From: CAYNFH01 sp964396385
Lineage (GTDB): Bacteria > Armatimonadota > Chthonomonadetes > Chthonomonadales > CAJBBX01
Direction: 5' to 3'
Assembly: GCA_964396385.1 (NCBI GenBank)
Contig: CAYNFH010000129.1
Location: 1-19,219 of the forward strand
Length of the DNA stretch: 19,219 nt
The notes beneath the pieces are model-generated. The model was not told the DNA's origin. It worked only from the letters and a program-made list of their open reading frames with translations, and made no database searches. Within the stretch, counting starts at the first letter, position 1. Each line of letters opens with the position of its first letter. Of the stretch, positions 13,348 through 19,219 are shown piece by piece. A program made the translations under genes and the position numbers.

Positions 13348-15090
13348 CTAACGGCCACTCTCAGTTACGGTGACGTAGCGGTCGACCGGGAGCGGTTTCA
13401 GGGAACTGATGTGTCCGTCCGGCCAGCGCACCTGGACCTGCACGGGTCCCGCGAAGCTGCCAAGACCGAAGTGCATACGTGCGTCGTGGGCCGAAAGGTA
13501 GCCGCCGGCCAGTTCGTGGTCCTGAACGTATGTCTTCCCGCCAGCGTCTACCCGCACGCGAGCCCCGATCCCATCCCGGTTGCAGTGAACCCCTTCCAAC
13601 CGCACGCCTAACCAGTGGCCTCCCGAGCTGCATTCATTGTGCAGCAGGAGCGCAGGCCCCTCCTCGTTCACGACTACCGCGTCCATCCTCCCGTCATTGT
13701 CATAGTCTCCGACCGCGGCCCCCCGGCCGACGAAAGAACTGCGGAACGGCTCGCCCGCCTCCGGGCCAACCCGTCGCAGTAACCGACCCTGCTCATTGTG
13801 AAAGAGCATCATCGGCTGCGGATAGGTGCGATCGGGCTGAACCTGGGCGACATTGTCCTGTGTATGGCCGTGCGTCATCAGCAGATCGAGCCAGCCATCG
13901 TTGTCGTAGTCGAGGAACTTCGCCGTCCAGGCAATGTAGCGTTCCGTATCCGCGGCGATCCCCAGGGATCCGCCTACCTCCGTGTAGAACATGCCGCCAT
14001 CGTCGCGATAGATGCTGCGCGGTTCGCTTTGGAAGGTGGCCACCACCAGGTCCGGACGACCGTCATTGTTGAAGTCGCCCCAATCCACGCCCATGCCGCC
14101 CTGCACCAATCCATCGGAATTGTACGCGGTTCCGCTCTGAACCCCCTCGTTGATATACCGGCCATTCCTCGGCATCATGAGGTCGCCCGGCTTCTCATCA
14201 TTCGCAGCGTATAGAACCACGCCCGGTGGATGGTCCGCCGCACGGATGGCGACTCCCAGACAACGCCCGTGCAGGCTATCAAAACCCCATGCCTTTGTGA
14301 CGTCCGCAAACCGGCCGCCGCCCTGGTTGCGATAGACGCGCGGCGCATCCGCATCGTAGTTCTTCACGCCGCAGCCGGCCCGAACGCCGTGATAACTGCA
14401 GAACTGCAGGCTCTCCGGAGTGAAGACAATGTAGCGCCCGGCGAACAGGTCCAGCTTCCCGTCACCGTCCAGATCCGCAAACGCCGCCGCCGTAACTACG
14501 TCGTACGGCCCGCGCGCGCCCACCCCGGCCTGCGCAGTCACATCCCGGAAGGTCCTGCCCCCCCCGCCCCCAATGCTGGGGGAGCTTCTTGCGGCAACCT
14601 GACTCCCGCTTTGCACGAAAGTTCCCCCAGCATTGGGGGTTAGGGGGCTCCTCTCATTGTGGTAAAGGACGCACTTTCCGTAGCCAGTTATGTACAGATC
14701 CGGATAGCCGTCGTTGTCGTAGTCGCCAACCGCACATCCGAGCCAACGTCCGTCAGCCGAGAGACCGGTCTCCGCGGTAACGTCGCGGAAGCGGCCGCCG
14801 CCGAGATTCCGGAATAGGCCGCACTTCTGGTTACCCACCAAGAGTACGTCCATTAAGCCGTCGTTATCGTAATCCAGGAAGGCGCAGCCGTGCCCCAGGG
14901 TCTCGATGATGTTGAGAGGTGAGCGGCCGCCATGCCCCCAGGCAAACTGGAGACCCGCGGCCGCAGCTCGGTCGGAATAGACTCCCGGCGGGGCGGTGGA
15001 TGTCGCGGCGGACCGCTGAGTCCCGTGGCCGCAGCCTGCCACCCCTGACAAGAGCACGAGGACAGAAAGTGCGTGAAGCCACTTGATCAT
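13348..15090 (-). CDS. FG-GAP repeat / ASPIC-UnbV lipoprotein (CRTAC1-like, FG-GAP-A)
   Basis: A 580-residue secreted protein. The N-terminus MIKWLHALSVLVLLSGVAGC is a lipoprotein signal with lipobox VAGC (Cys20). The body is a seven-blade-type propeller with Ca2+-binding FG-GAP loops: LDYDNDGLMD, GDYDNDGYPD, ADLDGDGKLD, GDFNNDGRPD, LDYDNDGWLD, GDYDNDGRMD. The C-terminus is an ASPIC/UnbV domain (NRDGIGARVRVDAGGKTY ... HFGLGSFAGPVQVQVRWPDG). Such proteins are extracytoplasmic with no known enzyme activity. Residues about 147-179 are an odd insert (RSPLTPNAGG...SSPSIGGGGG) encoded by an inverted repeat. ATG 15090 is chosen for the signal peptide; it lies 31 nt after the TPR3 stop, so it belongs to the pilin 2 unit as its last gene. 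Confidence 0.9.
   Translation of the reverse strand: MIKWLHALSVLVLLSGVAGCGHGTQRSAATSTAPPGVYSDRAAAAGLQFAWGHGGRSPLNIIETLGHGCAFLDYDNDGLMDVLLVGNQKCGLFRNLGGGRFRDVTAETGLSADGRWLGCAVGDYDNDGYPDLYITGYGKCVLYHNERSPLTPNAGGTFVQSGSQVAARSSPSIGGGGGRTFRDVTAQAGVGARGPYDVVTAAAFADLDGDGKLDLFAGRYIVFTPESLQFCSYHGVRAGCGVKNYDADAPRVYRNQGGGRFADVTKAWGFDSLHGRCLGVAIRAADHPPGVVLYAANDEKPGDLMMPRNGRYINEGVQSGTAYNSDGLVQGGMGVDWGDFNNDGRPDLVVATFQSEPRSIYRDDGGMFYTEVGGSLGIAADTERYIAWTAKFLDYDNDGWLDLLMTHGHTQDNVAQVQPDRTYPQPMMLFHNEQGRLLRRVGPEAGEPFRSSFVGRGAAVGDYDNDGRMDAVVVNEEGPALLLHNECSSGGHWLGVRLEGVHCNRDGIGARVRVDAGGKTYVQDHELAGGYLSAHDARMHFGLGSFAGPVQVQVRWPDGHISSLKPLPVDRYVTVTESGR
14567..14639. repeat. Palindromic element inserted in frame in FG-GAP-A
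   Basis: The 16-mer CCCCCAATGCTGGGGG (14567-14582) recurs in inverted orientation at 14624-14639. The inverted match extends to 21 positions with one mismatch. Each copy is itself a hairpin with CCCCCA/TGGGGG arms. The whole insert in the reading frame covers about 14554-14652 (33 codons) and keeps the frame. It lies between two propeller blades. Confidence 0.8.
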
Positions 15091-15121
15091 TGCGCCTGAC
15101 CGGATGATACCGATGTGCTCT

Positions 15122-16444
15122 TCACTTTCCCTGTGGGTTGGAGAATACGAAGTCACTCTGGAGAGCAGGTCCCAACTGTTTGAGGGTATCGTCATACTCA
15201 GTTTGGGCTTGGGGAGAATTGGGGTTGAGTCGAAGACAGGCCGCATACTGTTCCAGAGCGCTTCGCCCTAAACCAAGCTGCCGGTAGACGCGGGCTAGCT
15301 CAAGACGGGAAACAGCGTCAGAGGACACATGCGATATGCGTGCTTCCAGCTCCTGCTGCCGGACCCGCAGGTTGCTGATTCGTTCAAATCGCGCGTCGGC
15401 GGCTGCTGCCGCTGGTTCATCGCCCAGCCTGCGGTAGGCCTCCGCAAGTGCGTAGTATGCCCGCTGGTCTCCTGCATCCCGGCGTACCGACTCGCGCAGC
15501 GCCTCCACGGCCCGCAGCGCTTCACCTTTGCGCATGAGGACTTGCCCCAGGTGGAAGTAGACCTCAGCGGGACTGGACGTCGGCAGGTGCGCGGCCTTCC
15601 GCAATAGTTCCTGCGCCTTCCCAAGTGCGCCAGGTTCTTGCGACTTCTCCAGATAGTAGGCGCCCAGGGAAGCGCACGCCTCGCCGTAGTCCGGATGGAG
15701 CTGCAAGGATATCTCAAACTCCCGTCGGCCCTCCTCAACCTCGCCGCGGTGCACGAGAAGCTGCCCGAGCGCGGTGTGGTACTGCGCGCTGTTCGGGCGC
15801 CGCTCCACGGCCATCCGCATCGCGTTGATGGCTTCTTGGTACCGGCGCATCTGCGTGTAGCAGACTGCCAGACCGTACCAGGCGGGATCGCTCCGCGGGT
15901 CCAGCTCGGTGGCACGCCGGACATGCGGCAGCGCCGCGGAGACGCGGCCGGAAGACCACTCGAAAAGCCCCAGCATGTAATGCGCCCAAGCCGACCGGTC
16001 GTCCAGTCGTATCGTCTCCTGGAACTCTTGCCGAGCATCCTCTATGTCCTGGAGCTTGTACAGAGTCAGTGCGAGGCCAAGGTGGGCCCGAGCGGACTGC
16101 GGTTCCAGGCGTACCGCCTGATAATAGGCATCCCGCGCCTCGGTAAAGCGAGATGATAGGTAGTACTGCTTGGCTAAGTAGTACTGCGGGAGAAACTGGT
16201 TCGGTTCGAGGCGCGCGGCAGTTTCCAGCTCCGGCAGGCTCTTGTTCTGGAAGGCGGCCTCCTGGAACGGCGAATGAAGCCGGAGCCACACCGCTGCCCC
16301 TACCAGGGCCAGCCCGAGAATGGCTATAAGGACGGGACGCAACCGGGCCGGCCGAGAATTCCGGCCGGCCCGAGGTTGCGCCTCAGAGGTTGTGTTTCGG
16401 TAGCTCAGAATCGTGTTGCTGCTCCGGGATGCTGCCGTTTCCAT
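15122..16444 (-). CDS. Membrane-anchored TPR protein (TPR3)
   Basis: A 440-residue paralogue of TPR1 and TPR2: an N-terminal segment, an anchor (PVLIAILGLALVGAAVWL, residues 38-55), the linker NKSLPELETAARLEPNQF, and TPR units such as LPQYYLAKQYYLSSRFTEAR, AHLGLALTLYKLQDIEDARQ, AHYMLGLFEWSSGRVSAAL and AWYGLAVCYTQMRRYQEAIN. The only ATG before the anchor is at 16444, overlapping the 79-aa gene by 40 nt, which suggests translational coupling. A TTG at 16337, just after a strong hairpin, would give a protein beginning at the anchor and cannot be excluded. FG-GAP-A follows after 31 nt. Probable role: scaffold outside the inner membrane. Confidence 0.87.
   Translation of the reverse strand: METAASRSSNTILSYRNTTSEAQPRAGRNSRPARLRPVLIAILGLALVGAAVWLRLHSPFQEAAFQNKSLPELETAARLEPNQFLPQYYLAKQYYLSSRFTEARDAYYQAVRLEPQSARAHLGLALTLYKLQDIEDARQEFQETIRLDDRSAWAHYMLGLFEWSSGRVSAALPHVRRATELDPRSDPAWYGLAVCYTQMRRYQEAINAMRMAVERRPNSAQYHTALGQLLVHRGEVEEGRREFEISLQLHPDYGEACASLGAYYLEKSQEPGALGKAQELLRKAAHLPTSSPAEVYFHLGQVLMRKGEALRAVEALRESVRRDAGDQRAYYALAEAYRRLGDEPAAAAADARFERISNLRVRQQELEARISHVSSDAVSRLELARVYRQLGLGRSALEQYAACLRLNPNSPQAQTEYDDTLKQLGPALQSDFVFSNPQGK
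16338..16380 (-). promoter_or_regulatory. Strong hairpin just after the second 79-aa gene
   Basis: Arms CGCAACCGGGCCGGCCG (16338-16354) and its complement at 16362-16380 form 17 pairs with a 2-nt bulge (16372-16373) and a 7-nt loop. It starts 25 nt after the 79-aa gene stop and lies in the early codons of TPR3, or directly before it if the TTG start is used. Its place matches that of the hairpin at 11890-11924. Confidence 0.65.
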
Positions 16445-16644
16445 TCCTGTATCTGGCGCATCTGGTCGGGGCTGGGGCCGGGCGCGCCGTCGTACTTTTC
16501 GCTCATACGGGCTCCCGGCGGCCGCTGGTCCTGGGCGGCCGAGGCGGTTGGTCCGCTCCAGGCGCGAATCAGGAATACGGCTACCACCAGGATCACGAGG
16601 ACAACCACGACACCGGCCACCATAGGGTTAATGCCTTGTTTCAT
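16405..16644 (-). CDS. 79-aa single-pass membrane protein with QIQEWKRQHPG motif, second copy
   Basis: Paralogue of the protein at 11934-12173. Membrane helix at residues 8-27 (MVAGVVVVLVILVVAVFLIR), then an Ala/Pro/Gln-rich linker, then PSPDQMRQIQEWKRQHPG at 57-74. With ATG 16644 both proteins are exactly 79 residues and align without gaps at the motif. This start also has GAGGAG 9 nt upstream, while the ATG at 16653 directly abuts that site. It follows pilin 2 by 30 nt and overlaps the TPR3 start by 40 nt. The family is unrecognised; the function is unknown. Confidence 0.8.
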   Translation of the reverse strand: MKQGINPMVAGVVVVLVILVVAVFLIRAWSGPTASAAQDQRPPGARMSEKYDGAPGPSPDQMRQIQEWKRQHPGAATRF

Positions 16645-16674
16645 GGTACTCATCTCCTCTTGGCTGGAGAGGTA

Positions 16675-17526
16675 TCAATACTCGCGGGGAACCAAGCCGT
16701 CCGGCGCGTGCTGATTGTCCTCCCAGTCATCACCACTGAAGATCTGGGTATTCCGATGGAACTTGGAATGTCCGTCCGCAAACGTGATGTTCTGCCCTTC
16801 CTGGTGGCGACGAGCCGCCGGATCGGGATAGATCCATGTCTTGTCGTTGGCATAGTACCCGCCACCATGGGCGGCCTTGTTCTTGATTCGGCTGTAGTTC
16901 GCATTCCGCAGGTTGTTAACCCACCATGCCTCCATGAAGTACTTGCCGTAGTCGGCGATCATATACGTGCTCGCGGGCGTCGGCACCTTGGCCATGGGCG
17001 TGGGCGGATAGGACAGCGACCAGTCTTCAGACGCGGAGGTCTCTCCGTCGCAGTCGACGCCGTTTCCATTGTCCAAACCACCATAGCCCATGATCTCCTG
17101 GTTGGAGTGGTAACTAATCGGCGTTGGAATGGCCCAACAATCGGTAGGATCCGTGTCGTACCCGGATATCCAGTGCTTCGGGTTGGGATCGGAGGGGCAC
17201 ACCAGAATCTGGCGATTCTTCTGGTACGGCATGACCCGCCACATCCACTGAGCCATGCTCGCCATGTTCACGTGCGAGTCATTGTCCGTGGTTCCAATCG
17301 GTACCGGGTTCCAGGAGTTGCAGGGGTACATCTCGTCGTAGTCCTGCACGTACTGCATCACCGCCAGCCCAAGCTGTTTGGAATTGCTCAGACACGCGGT
17401 CTTGCGTGCCGCTTCGCGCGCCTGGGCAAAGACCGGGAACAGGATGGCGGCGAGAATGGCGATGATGGCGATGACTACAAGAAGCTCGATGAGAGTAAAG
17501 GCGGACTGATGAGAACGGGGATGCAT
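16675..17526 (-). CDS. Prepilin-like protein with H-X9-DG domain (pilin 2)
   Basis: A 283-residue paralogue of pilin 1. MHPRSHQSA/FTLIELLVV is the prepilin signal, again with Ala at -1. Residues 6-48 are identical to pilin 1, including FPVFAQAREAARKTACLSN, and the rest diverges with small indels. RHQEGQNITFADGHSKF gives the H-X9-DG motif (His241, Asp251-Gly252). Six Cys or more occur in the globular part. The first 126 nt differ from pilin 1 at only 8 positions. GGGAG lies 8 nt before ATG 17526; longer in-frame starts would run through the leader RNA. It heads the full unit pilin 2, 79-aa protein, TPR3, FG-GAP-A. Confidence 0.92.
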   Translation of the reverse strand: MHPRSHQSAFTLIELLVVIAIIAILAAILFPVFAQAREAARKTACLSNSKQLGLAVMQYVQDYDEMYPCNSWNPVPIGTTDNDSHVNMASMAQWMWRVMPYQKNRQILVCPSDPNPKHWISGYDTDPTDCWAIPTPISYHSNQEIMGYGGLDNGNGVDCDGETSASEDWSLSYPPTPMAKVPTPASTYMIADYGKYFMEAWWVNNLRNANYSRIKNKAAHGGGYYANDKTWIYPDPAARRHQEGQNITFADGHSKFHRNTQIFSGDDWEDNQHAPDGLVPREY

Positions 17527-17699
17527 GAAGGTATCTCCCATAGCTGTGCGGCCTCCTGCTTTCTTAGGAGGCGCATTTCCGAGCGCGTCTCTGCTGATCC
17601 GACTATTTAAAGGTCGGGCGAAGGTTGAACTCCGACCGGCGCGGGCATCCGGCGTCATGGGAAGATCGCAGCGGCCGTGGAGGGCACGCAGCGAGTCGA
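17527..17699 (-). promoter_or_regulatory. Structured 5' leader of pilin 2
   Basis: About 173 nt. Hairpin A is GGTCGG/CCGACC (17612-17637) and hairpin B is GCCTCCT/AGGAGGC (17551-17572). Blocks CATGACGCCGGATGC (17659-17645) and GGAGGCCGCACAGC (17556-17543) are identical to the leader of pilin 1 at nearly the same distance from the start codon, while the sequence between them has changed. ATGGGAGA holds the ribosome site. Confidence 0.55.
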
Positions 17700-17705
17700 T
17701 GAGCT

Positions 17706-17734
17706 ATGGTATCGCTGACCCTTTCGGTTGTCAA
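17706..17734 (-). promoter_or_regulatory. Promoter of the pilin 2 unit
   Basis: Perfect TTGACA (17734-17729), 17-nt spacer, TACCAT (17711-17706) in the context GCGATACCATAGCTCAT. It lies about 48 nt after the stop of FG-GAP-B. Confidence 0.65.
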
Positions 17735-17781
17735 GGGGCTTTTTGCTACTTTTAGCAGCTTCACCTTTCCTCTGCTCCTGT

Positions 17782-19219
17782 CTATGGGCCGGTTCGCCGC
17801 GCGCCGGGGAGCCGCTCGTCTACACTCTTGCGCGGGTAGTCACCCTCCCGAATGGCAATCTCCTGGTTCGCAGCCACTGTTGCCAGCCTGTCCACCACAC
17901 CGCTCGGCCACCGGACTTCGACGACGTCCGCCACCTTCACCCGGCCGAGGCCGAAGTGGAGGCGCAGGTCGCTGGAGGAGAGATAGCTGGACCCGCTGCG
18001 CGCCTGGTCCCTCTGCGTGCGTCCGCCTCCGGTGACGCGCACCTCCGCGCCCAGGCCGTCCCGGTTGCTCTTGCGGCCGATAAGGCGGATGCGCAGCCAC
18101 GCATTTTCGGTGTCTACATCATTGTGGAGCAGGCGCACCGGGCCGTTATTGGCGGTCAGGAGGATGTCCAGCCTGCCGTCGTTATCGTAGTCTCCCCACA
18201 CCGCCCCGCGCCCCACTATGGTGGTGCGGAGGGCCGGGCCGAAACGATTGTGGACCTCCTCAAACGTCCCATCACCCCGATTCCGGAACAGCAAGGGCTC
18301 CTGTGCGTAGCTTTGTGAAGGCTCGTAACGGGCTATCTCCGGCTGGATGTGGCCGTTGGTTACAAAGGCGTCTGTCCAACCGTCGTTATCGAAGTCAAAG
18401 AAGAAGGCGCCGAAGCCCAGCGGAATGAGGCTCGGCTCTCCCATGCCCGTTTCGTAGGTACGGTCGGTGAAGGCCAATGGTAGAGTCGTGAGTCGTGAGT
18501 CGTGAGTCGTGAGACCGGAATCCTGCGGGCCGGGACGGCGCCCGGCCCCTACCGTGGGAACTGGCGGCTGGGTCCCGGCGGTGTCCTGCTCGAAGAAGGA
18601 GTTTGGCTCGCGGGCGAAGTTGGTGATGAATATCTCGCTCCTGCCGTCGCCCCTGGTGTCCGCCACGTCGATGCCCATGCCGGAGCGCGCCGTGGCGTCC
18701 GCGCCGTAGGAGATGCCGGCGTCCAGCCCGACCTCGCTGAATGTCCCGTTCCGGTTGTTATGGAACAGATAGTTGGGCGAGAGGTCGTTGGCGACCACGA
18801 TCTCGGGATAGCCGTCGCCGTCCAGGTCCCAAACTGCTACGCCCAGCGACTTGCCCGTGGTCTTGTAGATGCCGGCCTCCCGCGTCACATCGCGGAACTT
18901 GCCTCCACCCAGGTTGTGGTAGAGCCGGCAAGAATCGGCCGGGTAGACCAGCGGGCCGCAGTAGATGCGGAGGTCTCCCTGGTGGCAGACCTGCTCCTGG
19001 TCCGGACTCCACCGGACGTAGTCGCAGACAAACAGGTCCAGCTTGCCGTCCCGGTCGTAGTCGAGCCAGGCGGCGCTTGTGCCCCAGTGGCCGGAGTTGG
19101 AGACGCCGGCAGTTGCGGTGACATCGCGGAAAACACGAGAGGGAGAGGCGGAGAGGGGGAGAGCGGGTGATTTAGGTGAGAGGTGAGAGGTGAGAGGTGA
19201 GAGGCCGGAAACTTGCGGG
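17782..19219 (-). CDS. FG-GAP repeat / ASPIC-UnbV protein, 5' end beyond the window (FG-GAP-B)
   Basis: 478 residues are visible and the frame is open to the window edge, so the signal peptide and first blades are missing. FG-GAP loops include LDYDRDGKLD, WDLDGDGYPE, ADTRGDGRSE, FDFDNDGWTD and GDYDNDGRLD. The ASPIC/UnbV end reads NRDGLGAEVRVTGGGRT ... LHFGLGRVKVADVVEVRWPSG. It is a paralogue of FG-GAP-A. Two low-complexity inserts interrupt it: SGLSPLTSHLSPKSPALPLS (near the window edge) and TVGAGRRPGPQDSG with LTTHDSRLTT, both encoded by heptamer repeats. The first sits at the same blade junction as the insert in FG-GAP-A. An internal GTG at 18888 is not the start. It probably ends an upstream unit of the same kind. 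Confidence 0.88.
   Translation of the reverse strand, partial: PQVSGLSPLTSHLSPKSPALPLSASPSRVFRDVTATAGVSNSGHWGTSAAWLDYDRDGKLDLFVCDYVRWSPDQEQVCHQGDLRIYCGPLVYPADSCRLYHNLGGGKFRDVTREAGIYKTTGKSLGVAVWDLDGDGYPEIVVANDLSPNYLFHNNRNGTFSEVGLDAGISYGADATARSGMGIDVADTRGDGRSEIFITNFAREPNSFFEQDTAGTQPPVPTVGAGRRPGPQDSGLTTHDSRLTTLPLAFTDRTYETGMGEPSLIPLGFGAFFFDFDNDGWTDAFVTNGHIQPEIARYEPSQSYAQEPLLFRNRGDGTFEEVHNRFGPALRTTIVGRGAVWGDYDNDGRLDILLTANNGPVRLLHNDVDTENAWLRIRLIGRKSNRDGLGAEVRVTGGGRTQRDQARSGSSYLSSSDLRLHFGLGRVKVADVVEVRWPSGVVDRLATVAANQEIAIREGDYPRKSVDERLPGARRTGP
18485..18548 (+). repeat. Composite repeat in FG-GAP-B: (GTCGTGA)4 plus palindrome
   Basis: Four exact GTCGTGA units at 18485-18512, then GACCGGAATCCTGCGGG, then a perfect 8-bp palindrome GGGCCGGG-ACGGCG-CCCGGCCC (18527-18548). 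It is translated on the minus strand as part of a 32-residue insert. A related copy starts at 19174. Confidence 0.8.
19174..19219 (+). repeat. Second composite repeat in FG-GAP-B, cut by the window edge
   Basis: AGGTGA then three exact GAGGTGA units (19180-19200) and a partial one, followed by GGCCGGAAACTTGCGGG at the window end. The sequence after the heptamers matches the copy at 18513-18529 except at a few positions, so the palindrome probably continues beyond the window. Confidence 0.75.

Noticed and set aside
16390..17610. A 406-codon plus-strand frame opposite pilin 2
   Set aside because: Shadow of the prepilin and 79-aa genes; no recognisable domain.
17741..17760. Terminator after FG-GAP-B (GCTGCTAAAAGTAGC)
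   Set aside because: The stem is only about 5 bp with a wobble pair, and no U tract follows on the minus strand.
18485..19204. CRISPR array
   Set aside because: The repeats are contiguous 7-mers without spacers, within an open reading frame, and no cas gene is present.

Overview
The window looks like a scaffold from a GC-rich, uncultured-type Gram-negative bacterium, most likely Armatimonadota. The main clue is two prepilin-like proteins whose N-termini read FTLIELLVVIAIIAILAAIL, then FPVFAQAREAARKTACLSN and QDYDEMYP, and which carry a C-terminal H-X9-DG motif. That combination is typical of the large pseudopilin families of Armatimonadota and differs from the usual planctomycete version. 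Ten N bases at 9106-9115 join two contigs, so linkage between the halves depends on the assembly.

Left half (1-9105), ordinary chromosomal genes: a GH29 alpha-L-fucosidase (-); a VapBC-type toxin-antitoxin pair with a near-consensus promoter (+); an HxlR/DUF24 regulator (-) divergent from a DoxX membrane protein (+), with a 19-bp palindrome between them; a cluster of palindromic repeats flanked by heptanucleotide repeats; a sodium:solute symporter (-); then a + strand run of DUF3303 protein, small TPR/two-TM protein, CPCC cysteine-rich protein, HD-phosphohydrolase fused to an unrecognised N-terminal domain, a small protein of unrecognised family, and a NUDIX hydrolase cut by the gap.

Right half (9116-19219), all - strand, is the most unusual part. 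A unit of prepilin-like protein, a 79-aa single-TM protein, a membrane-anchored TPR protein and an FG-GAP/ASPIC-UnbV beta-propeller protein occurs once in full (17526 to 13348). It is preceded by the FG-GAP end of what may be an earlier unit (19219-17782) and followed by a variant unit in which a second TPR gene takes the fourth place (13083 to 9140). Both prepilin genes have a TTGACA-N17 promoter and a leader of about 170 nt with shared sequence blocks and two hairpins. Both units have a strong hairpin just after the 79-aa gene. I infer an envelope or export system in which a pseudopilin, a small membrane partner, TPR scaffolds and secreted propellers are co-expressed. I do not know a described system with this composition.

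The FG-GAP genes carry in-frame insertions built from palindromes and heptanucleotide tandem repeats (pattern GNNGTGA). Related heptamers also flank the palindromic cluster at 3291-3519, so one repeat family appears active in both coding and non-coding DNA.
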